This document shows, in pieces, positions 14,712 to 19,406 of a stretch of 19,406 nt of DNA. This DNA is from VFKU01 sp038916785. GTDB taxonomy: Bacteria > Hydrogenedentota > Hydrogenedentia > Hydrogenedentales > GCA-2746185. Position numbers and translations under genes: made by a program. The notes below the pieces were generated by a model. The model was not told the DNA's origin. It did no database searches and saw nothing but the letters and a program-made list of their open reading frames with translations. How positions within the stretch are numbered: position 1 is the stretch's first letter; every line of letters starts with the position of its first letter. The stretch covers positions 1 to 19,406 of the forward strand of contig JBCLBO010000062.1 of assembly GCA_038916785.1 (NCBI GenBank), in the 5' to 3' direction.

Positions 14712-15889
14712 ATCGGTTTCTTCGAATCGCGCGCGCGGTACGCCCTGATCGCAACTGTGCCTGCACCCAGCAAGAAGAAGCCGAGACCCGTGACGATTAC
14801 CACCGTGGCAACCGAGCGATCGCCGAGCCCCGTAACAGGCGTATCCTCCGGCTTTGACTGTGTTGCCGCTTTTTCATCTCGTCCATCCACCGCCCCAACT
14901 GGGTCCTCAGTAGTCTCGAGCATCGAGGTCACTTCGCTCGACAACAAGCCGGCGGTCTGTAAAATCAGATCTTGGCCGCCTTTAATGTACTGATAACCGA
15001 TGACGTCGTCCTGGACCGTAGTGCCATTGGGAAATTCTATTGTGAAGATATCGTCTTCGTATTCTCCGCCCGTCCTCCAATCCAGCAACTCAAACTGGGT
15101 GATTTCGATCGGCGTCTCGAACAATTGCCCCTTAAATTCGTACCTAGCCCACCGCCCAGCAGAAGGGACCCATGCTGCAAGTCCATCCTCGAAGTGCACT
15201 TCTCTATAAGCGGAGACCGAATAATTGCTCAACAGATCTCCCGAGCTATTGAGCATCGAAAACTCGCGTGGTGCGTAGCCCTTGCTCTTATCGAGGACTA
15301 CCCGGCATTCCAATCCCCTGTTTGCGAGCGGCAACAGCCGGATAGTCAACGTCGAGTTATCGTCCTGTTCAATCAGGGCATCCACTCTGTCCGGATGCTC
15401 AACGAACTCACGAAGAAGAAATGGCATGCGCAGACGTTCGACCGTGAGACTACCAAGCAGTGAATCAATTGTCTCCCAATCTCCGTTTCGATTCTTCGAA
15501 GATCTCAGACTGCCGGAAGCGTTGTGAGGATAAAAATTGTAGACCCGATTGCCGTCAGAAGCCGTGATCTCGCGGGTCTTCTTCTCGTGCCGATCAACCG
15601 TCGCGTACAGCCTGATCCCCGACTGAATTACGCTGACGCTACAGTCGATCGCCGAGTAATGATTGTTTGTCAGTTGCTTATACAGTTCCTCGTCTGGGAA
15701 GGAACTGCGATTGCGCGCCGTATAGCTGTATGAATCCAAACGGCTATTCACAGTTGCAAGCACTTGTCGTACATTTATCAGCGAATCAGCTTCTTGGGAC
15801 CATCCATGTGTACTCGCGACCAGAAAGGCGCAAGAGAGGCTTGCCAGGATTTTATAGAACAACGTCGATGGAACGGAACAATCAGACAC
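14708..15889 (-). CDS. Secreted protein with C-terminal membrane anchor, unknown function
   Basis: A 393-residue protein of uncertain family. Starting at the GTG at 15889, with GGAG eight bases upstream, it has a signal peptide (hydrophobic YKILASLSCAFLVAS, cleavage near GWSQ). A mostly beta extracytoplasmic body follows: VLATVNSRLDSYSYTARN, then DRHEKKTREITASDGNRVYN. This loosely recalls LolA-like or outer-membrane lipoprotein carrier folds; that is a weak impression. Near the C-terminus an acidic, Thr/Pro-rich linker leads to one transmembrane helix (VVIVTGLGFFLLGAGTVAI) and a basic tail RAYRARDSKKP. The protein should hang from the inner membrane into the periplasm. An upstream GTG (15937) is possible but lacks a ribosome binding site. 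Middle gene of the operon: 78 bases after the Cys-rich gene, 4-base ATGA overlap with the DUF1573 gene. Confidence 0.75.
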   Translation of the reverse strand: MSDCSVPSTLFYKILASLSCAFLVASTHGWSQEADSLINVRQVLATVNSRLDSYSYTARNRSSFPDEELYKQLTNNHYSAIDCSVSVIQSGIRLYATVDRHEKKTREITASDGNRVYNFYPHNASGSLRSSKNRNGDWETIDSLLGSLTVERLRMPFLLREFVEHPDRVDALIEQDDNSTLTIRLLPLANRGLECRVVLDKSKGYAPREFSMLNSSGDLLSNYSVSAYREVHFEDGLAAWVPSAGRWARYEFKGQLFETPIEITQFELLDWRTGGEYEDDIFTIEFPNGTTVQDDVIGYQYIKGGQDLILQTAGLLSSEVTSMLETTEDPVGAVDGRDEKAATQSKPEDTPVTGLGDRSVATVVIVTGLGFFLLGAGTVAIRAYRARDSKKPI

Positions 15890-15967
15890 GAACCGGACTC
15901 CAATACGCGACAAGGCGCAATCCCGCTCGCCGAGCACAAGGAGCGAAACGATATTTTCGTTCCTTAG

Positions 15968-16411
15968 TTAACTGCAATTGTTTCCCGCGTAACAATCCGT
16001 GCTCGTATCGGTGCATGTTCCCGAGCATCCCACGGGAAGGTTAGTCATAGGGTCGATTGTTACCGTATCGCAAGTTTTTTCCTTGCCACAATCGATATAA
16101 GCGCCGCCTCCACCGTTACAGGCTTGCGTCTGATCACTTATGCACCCCTTTTGCTGCGCTCTCGAACTGCATTTAGTGCAGGATTCGTAAGAGCCATTGC
16201 CACCGTCGTCCTGGTATGTCTGATCACACCCGTTAGTGTCTTTACACTTGTAATTAGCGCCGGGCACAAATTTTGTCGCCAATGCTGCCATCGTCGCGGT
16301 TGATGCCTCGACATGCGAATCAACCGAGAAGGCCAGTACGGCACCAACCGTCATGAGAACCATCCCAAACGCCATTGTTGATGAAGCGATACTCTTTACT
16401 CTGCGACTCAT
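15968..16411 (-). CDS. Small secreted cysteine-rich protein (12 Cys)
   Basis: A 147-residue preprotein that I cannot place in a named family. The N-terminus MSRRVKSIASS plus the hydrophobic MAFGMVLMTVGAVLAFSV is a Sec signal peptide or anchor. After about residue 45 the mature part has 12 cysteines and almost no hydrophobic core. It is rich in Gly, Asn, Asp, Thr and Ser, with spacings such as KCKDTNGC, ESCTKC, CSGTC and the final NNCS. The even number suggests six disulfides in an exported, oxidised protein. GGGAGA seven bases before the ATG is a good ribosome binding site. It is the first gene of the operon, behind a near-consensus promoter and a leader that contains repeat copy B. The layout, short leader-bearing peptide first and membrane or peptidase-fold proteins after, recalls secreted-peptide loci in other phyla, by analogy only. 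Confidence 0.8.
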   Translation of the reverse strand: MSRRVKSIASSTMAFGMVLMTVGAVLAFSVDSHVEASTATMAALATKFVPGANYKCKDTNGCDQTYQDDGGNGSYESCTKCSSRAQQKGCISDQTQACNGGGGAYIDCGKEKTCDTVTIDPMTNLPVGCSGTCTDTSTDCYAGNNCS

Positions 16412-16433
16412 TGATCGTCTCCCGACATATGGT

Positions 16434-16459
16434 GGATTCCAAAGTCTACGTGCAACAAC
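16434..16459 (+). repeat. 25 bp direct repeat, copy B
   Basis: Second copy, with one extra C (GGATTCCAAAG) making 26 bases. It lies in the predicted untranslated leader of the Cys-rich gene, 22 bases before the start codon on the minus strand. It marks the upstream border of that operon. Confidence 0.85.
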
Positions 16460-16507
16460 CCGCGTACTGACATAGCGCCAAATGTCCCATAACTTGCTAT
16501 GCGACTT

Positions 16508-16536
16508 ATCATAGCACTAGAGTTTGGTCTTGTCAA
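16508..16536 (-). promoter_or_regulatory. Promoter of the Cys-rich-protein operon
   Basis: On the minus strand TTGACA (16531-16536, exact consensus) and TATGAT (16508-16513, five of six) are separated by exactly 17 bases. Transcription should start near 16501, leaving a leader of about 90 bases that includes repeat copy B. An imperfect dyad, GCTATG..CATAGC (16495-16514), overlaps the -10 and could bind a regulator. The -35 hexamer overlaps the TGA stop of the ATP-grasp gene. Confidence 0.8.
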
Positions 16537-17471
16537 CGCTTATTTCTAGGGGTGGATTCAAAGTCTACGTGCAACAACCCCCCGATTAGAAGCGGTGCTT
16601 CTTTGAGGGTGTAGGCAAGGCGCCGCAAGCCCCGGCCATTGGCGAGTTGTATGGACAAGCCCGGATGGGAATTCACCTCGATCACCACCGGCCCCAATTC
16701 CGCGTCGAGCATGAGATCTACGCCCATATAATCCAGCGGGATCGCGCCGCGACAGCGCTGCGCGAGTTCGACGCATGCGCGCAAATGCTGAACGGGCCGG
16801 CCGCTCAGTTCCTCGCCGGTGTCGGGGTGGTGCGTGGCGCGGCGGCCCTTCCACACGGCCTGCGTGATCACACCCGCGTCGAGATCGATGCCGGCGCCGA
16901 CTCCCCCTTGGTGAAGATTCGCCTTGCCGCCCGACGCGACCGTGGGCACGCGGAGCATGGCCATCACGGCGCGCCCTTGATACACGATGACGCGCATGTC
17001 GGGAGGCCCGGGGAGATCGCGATAGACCCAGCCGGCGCTGAGCCGGATTCGCTCCTCGAAGAGCACCGTCTCCTCCGGCACGCCGGAGGAGTACTCCCCG
17101 CTGATGATCGACGCGAGTGAAAACTGGAACTCGCGCGAGGTGATCGGATCGCCGTGAAACGGGAGCAGTCGGCCGTCCGGCAGGGCCCGCAAGAAGATTT
17201 GGATGCCGCGCCCTTGCGCGCCGTGCGACGGCTTCACGACGAATCCGTGTTCCTCGCGGACGAGGGCCGGGTAGATTCGATCAATCGCAGCGGCCGCGTG
17301 CAGCGTGGCGATGAGACGTGGCGTCGGAATCCCCTCGGCCTGCATCGCGGCTTTGGACGCGATCTTGTCCTTCGCCATCGCCACGGCGCGGCGGCTGTTG
17401 CCGCGCAACACGAAATCGCGGTTGCGCCGATTCATGCCTACGACGCCGCGGAAGCCCAGCGGGACGATCAT
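16533..17471 (-). CDS. ATP-grasp alpha-L-glutamate-ligase-like (RimK-related) protein
   Basis: Predicted ATP-dependent carboxylate-amine ligase, 312 residues, of the RimK-related type usually paired with a 7TM inactive transglutaminase; the acceptor is unknown. It opens with GFRGVVGMNRRNRDFVL, typical of the family, then RGNSRRAVAMAKDKIASK. The glycine-rich nucleotide loop is FVVKPSHGAQGRGI, followed by LFEERI, DMRVIVYQG and GGKANLHQGGVG. The metal site is DYMGVDLMLD with VVIEVNSHPGLSIQLAN. The ATG at 17471 overlaps the stop of the membrane-protein gene (ATGA), so the two are coupled. The last 22 or so codons (YTLKEAP onward, LLHVDFEST) coincide with the 63 bp repeat C, and the stop codon sits in the next operon's promoter. 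The native tail may therefore have been replaced. Confidence 0.88.
   Translation of the reverse strand: MIVPLGFRGVVGMNRRNRDFVLRGNSRRAVAMAKDKIASKAAMQAEGIPTPRLIATLHAAAAIDRIYPALVREEHGFVVKPSHGAQGRGIQIFLRALPDGRLLPFHGDPITSREFQFSLASIISGEYSSGVPEETVLFEERIRLSAGWVYRDLPGPPDMRVIVYQGRAVMAMLRVPTVASGGKANLHQGGVGAGIDLDAGVITQAVWKGRRATHHPDTGEELSGRPVQHLRACVELAQRCRGAIPLDYMGVDLMLDAELGPVVIEVNSHPGLSIQLANGRGLRRLAYTLKEAPLLIGGLLHVDFESTPRNKR
16551..16613 (+). repeat. 63 bp repeat, copy C (contains the 25 bp core)
   Basis: Core at 16554-16578, extended on the right by a hairpin-forming AGAAGCGGTGCTTCT and TTGAGGGTGTA. It matches copy D (19344-19406) at 59 of 63 bases with no gaps. It forms the 3' end of the ATP-grasp coding region. 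The full length is unknown because copy D runs off the window. Confidence 0.85.
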
Positions 17472-18433
17472 AGCCCCGCGTCCTCCCCGGCCACCGTCGC
17501 CAGATCGCGGAACCGCAGATACTCGGTCAGCCGCATGCCCGTCCACGAGCCGAGCACGAGATTGATCGAAATATTGACGAGAAGGAGTTCAGGGAACGCG
17601 ATCAAGACTGTCTGTAGCGGCTTGATGTTGTACACCGCGTAACATAGCCCGGCGACGACGAAGGTCGACACCATTCGCTTTTCCGCGGACTTCCAGTTTT
17701 CCTGCATGAGGACTTGCGAAAAGCGCTCCGAGGTCAGCGAAAGAATGGCCATGGGGAACAGACTCACGCCGGCGGCCTCGGTCAGCCCGTAGTGCATGGC
17801 GGCCACCGCAAGCAGCGTGATCGACATCACCACAACGGAAATGATGATCACGAGCCGCGGAATATGCAGCAGCCGAAGACGCATGAGCAGCAGGTTAACC
17901 GTCGTGGCGATCAAAATTACGGCAAGAAAGAAAATCGCGCCGACCACGATACCGGTCTCGCGAAACGACACGGCGATCAGGGCGGGCATGAAGGTGCCGA
18001 AAGGAAGCAGGCCGATCACGTTGCGGCATAGCGCAACGACGGTGGCGCCGATCGGAACCACTAACACAATCATGATTAATTCGAGCGAGATGTGGTAGTC
18101 CTTCAGCGACACCCACGCGTGCAAAATGTTGAGCGGATTCGACACATTGGAGAAGACGACTTCCTCCTCATGGCTGAGTTGGCGCTGGATCACGAAGCGC
18201 CAGTCGAAGCCGATACTGGGCGAATGCGTGAACACCGCGACGTCGCCCCGCGCAAGCTCGAGATACTTTTCGGGAATTTCCGCGAAGTGGCCATTCGTGG
18301 GGCAGAAGGGGACCCATTCCCCGTTCACATACGCGATGGTCCACGCGTGCGTCGTGCGTTTCCGGTTCGGTTCGAGGATGAGCCCGTTCGCCATCCGCGC
18401 CGGAGCGCCGCGATCCCGCCCGCGAAGAGGCAT
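17468..18433 (-). CDS. 7TM inactive-transglutaminase membrane protein, 5'-truncated
   Basis: Membrane partner of the ATP-grasp ligase. Family members are usually about 500 residues: an anchor, a catalytically dead transglutaminase domain, then seven helices. Here at most 321 residues remain. The first recognisable homology is RGAPARMANGLILEP, the end part of the transglutaminase domain (THAWTIAYVNGEWVPFCPTN). It continues through seven hydrophobic segments with the family motif LPFGTFMPALIAVSF. About 180 N-terminal residues, including the first anchor, are missing. There is no ribosome binding site at either possible ATG (18433 or 18394). The 5' part overlaps the 3' end of the surface-protein gene by 109 bases in another frame. 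I infer a recombination junction near 18,400-18,430, so it may be a pseudogene. Confidence 0.75.
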   Translation of the reverse strand: MPLRGRDRGAPARMANGLILEPNRKRTTHAWTIAYVNGEWVPFCPTNGHFAEIPEKYLELARGDVAVFTHSPSIGFDWRFVIQRQLSHEEEVVFSNVSNPLNILHAWVSLKDYHISLELIMIVLVVPIGATVVALCRNVIGLLPFGTFMPALIAVSFRETGIVVGAIFFLAVILIATTVNLLLMRLRLLHIPRLVIIISVVVMSITLLAVAAMHYGLTEAAGVSLFPMAILSLTSERFSQVLMQENWKSAEKRMVSTFVVAGLCYAVYNIKPLQTVLIAFPELLLVNISINLVLGSWTGMRLTEYLRFRDLATVAGEDAGL

Positions 18434-19341
18434 ACGGCGAGCAGTATTTTCGCTGTGTTCCCGCCAGCCGGAAGCTGCGCCGGATCGAAGTCAACCAGGA
18501 AATCGATGCCCGTAACACTGGCCCCGATTGGCACGTTGATTGACGTGGCGGTGGCCGACGTCGGCGCGCCGTTGTAATACTCCGCGAAGAAGGGCTGGCC
18601 CGCGATCGGATCGATCGCGACAAAATACTGCCCCGGCGGAAGGTTCGTCAGCGAATAGTTCCCGAGCGAATCCGTGATCGCCGTCTGCACGAGCTTGACA
18701 AGCGTATTGGCGTCGTAGATGTCCAGATCCAAACCGGGAAGCGGGATGCCCAGCGTGGCATGGGTCACCGTTCCGCTAATCGTGCCCGCACTCGACAGCG
18801 CAAAGTCGATGGCGGAGGTCGTCAGCGCGCTGGTCACCGCAATCACATCGGCCGCCGATTGCGTCGTCTTGCCGTTGTAATACTGTGTCGCGTAGCTCTG
18901 CGCCGGGGTCGGATCCGCGCGGACGATGTAGGCGCCGGGTTGGAGGCGGTCGAACTGATAGGTCCCGTCCACCGCGCTCGTGGCCCCGCGGCGAAGGCGA
19001 ACGCCGCTCGATACGTCGAAGATGTCCAAGTCAATGCCAGCGATCGGCTGGGCCAGCGAATCTCGGATCGTGCCGGTAATCACACCCGCGAGGACCAGCC
19101 CAAAATTAGTATTGCCCGCGTCGGCGCGTACGATGTAGGTGCCGGGACCCGGCAGCGTCAGCGTGTAGTTGCCGCCCGCGTCGGTGGTGGCCGTGACTCC
19201 GGGAGGCGGGTTACCCGCGGAGTCGAAGACGTCGATATCGATCCCGATGAGCGGCGCGCTCGTGTTCTGATTTATCACTTGCCCGCTAATAGTCTCGACC
19301 GCGTTCGCCGATGACACGCCGAGCATTCCGCACAAGAGCAA
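18325..19341 (-). CDS. Surface protein with carboxypeptidase-regulatory-like repeats and CTERM-like tail
   Basis: Predicted extracellular protein, about 338 residues. It has three beta-sandwich repeats of the carboxypeptidase-regulatory/SdrD-B type. Each reads like GTISGTV.....LPGLDLDIYD, then a strand pair with GNYSLTNLPPGQY and a QYYNG or EYYNG motif; the first repeat lacks the YYNG part. The C-terminus has QLPAGG, a hydrophobic helix (ILLAVCLFAGGIAAL) and RR, the shape of a CTERM sorting tail. The residues after it (GSSSNRTGNARRTRG) are read-through into the next gene. At the N-terminus only the end of a signal peptide is left (LLCGMLGVSSANA); the basic start is missing. A stop codon at 19351-19353 leaves only TTG starts (19341 or 19335) before an internal ATG (19326). 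The break coincides with repeat copy D. Confidence 0.75.
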   Translation of the reverse strand: MLLCGMLGVSSANAVETISGQVINQNTSAPLIGIDIDVFDSAGNPPPGVTATTDAGGNYTLTLPGPGTYIVRADAGNTNFGLVLAGVITGTIRDSLAQPIAGIDLDIFDVSSGVRLRRGATSAVDGTYQFDRLQPGAYIVRADPTPAQSYATQYYNGKTTQSAADVIAVTSALTTSAIDFALSSAGTISGTVTHATLGIPLPGLDLDIYDANTLVKLVQTAITDSLGNYSLTNLPPGQYFVAIDPIAGQPFFAEYYNGAPTSATATSINVPIGASVTGIDFLVDFDPAQLPAGGNTAKILLAVCLFAGGIAALRRGWRTGSSSNRTGNARRTRGPSRM

Positions 19342-19343
19342 GA

Positions 19344-19406
19344 GGTGGATTCAAAGTCTACGTGCAACAACCCCGTGATTGGAAGCGGCGCTTCTTTGAG
19401 GGTGTA
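19344..19406 (+). repeat. 63 bp repeat, copy D, at the window edge
   Basis: Core at 19347-19371, with the same rightward extension as copy C (hairpin GAAGC-GGC-GCTTC). On the minus strand it can encode the same tail as the ATP-grasp gene (YTLKEAP...GLLHVDFEST). It may thus be the 3' end of a second ATP-grasp gene beyond the window, or simply a longer mobile repeat. It replaces the start of the surface-protein gene. Confidence 0.75.

Noticed and set aside
14708..14840. LPXTG-type sorting signal in the middle operon gene (TPVTGLG before the final helix)
   Set aside because: The motif does not fit LPXTG and the spacing is loose. A plain C-terminal membrane anchor explains it.
16434..16578. Integron attC sites
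   Set aside because: The repeat lacks a GTTRRRY core and the long imperfect hairpin of attC, and no integrase is in the window. A cassette-like role remains open but not this one.
13131..19371. CRISPR array from the four 25 bp repeats
   Set aside because: Spacings are about 3300, 120 and 2790 bases, and genes lie between the copies. There are no uniform spacers.

Overview
The window is high-GC, gene-sparse bacterial chromosome. The gene content fits a Gram-negative, free-living degrader from the Planctomycetota/Hydrogenedentota side of the tree. It includes a secreted formylglycine sulfatase, a Tat-exported Gfo/Idh/MocA oxidoreductase, a cytochrome c-copper monooxygenase fusion, a DUF1573 protein and a CTERM-like surface protein. 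This placement is inference from gene families; there is no rRNA or other marker that proves it.

Positions 1-11,800 carry ordinary, mostly single-gene units: pyrF (minus); sulfatase and heme/copper oxidoreductase (plus); tRNA-Arg(ACG) and a calcineurin-type phosphoesterase (minus); a Tat oxidoreductase, a TFIIB-type zinc-ribbon protein, lemA, a zinc-ribbon membrane protein and the YifB/ComM AAA+ ATPase (plus). The gaps between them are wide and full of small repeats. Two look like non-autonomous transposable elements with perfect target-site duplications (6678-6835 and 8294-8595). There is also a pair of 115-123 bp palindromic elements, a 40 bp tandem duplication of a gene 3' end, a 38 bp tandem duplication and several hairpins.

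Positions about 11,800-16,550 are visibly less GC-rich. They hold an unrecognised membrane-anchored protein (plus) convergent with a three-gene minus-strand operon. In order of transcription the operon encodes a small secreted protein with 12 cysteines, a protein with a signal peptide and a C-terminal membrane anchor, and a DUF1573 protein whose N-terminus looks like a catalytically dead C39 peptidase domain. A near-consensus promoter (16508-16536) drives the operon, and the last two genes are coupled by an ATGA overlap. This is my best candidate for an undescribed system.

Positions 16,533-19,406 hold an ATP-grasp (RimK-like) ligase coupled to a 7TM inactive-transglutaminase protein, a known gene pair. 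Here the membrane protein has lost its N-terminal part and overlaps the 3' end of a surface protein with carboxypeptidase-regulatory-like repeats. That surface protein in turn lacks the start of its signal peptide.

Four direct copies of a 25 bp repeat (13131, 16434, 16554, 19347) lie exactly at the borders of these gene blocks. They suggest recombination or cassette-like assembly of the right-hand third of the window, or, less happily, a chimeric assembly.
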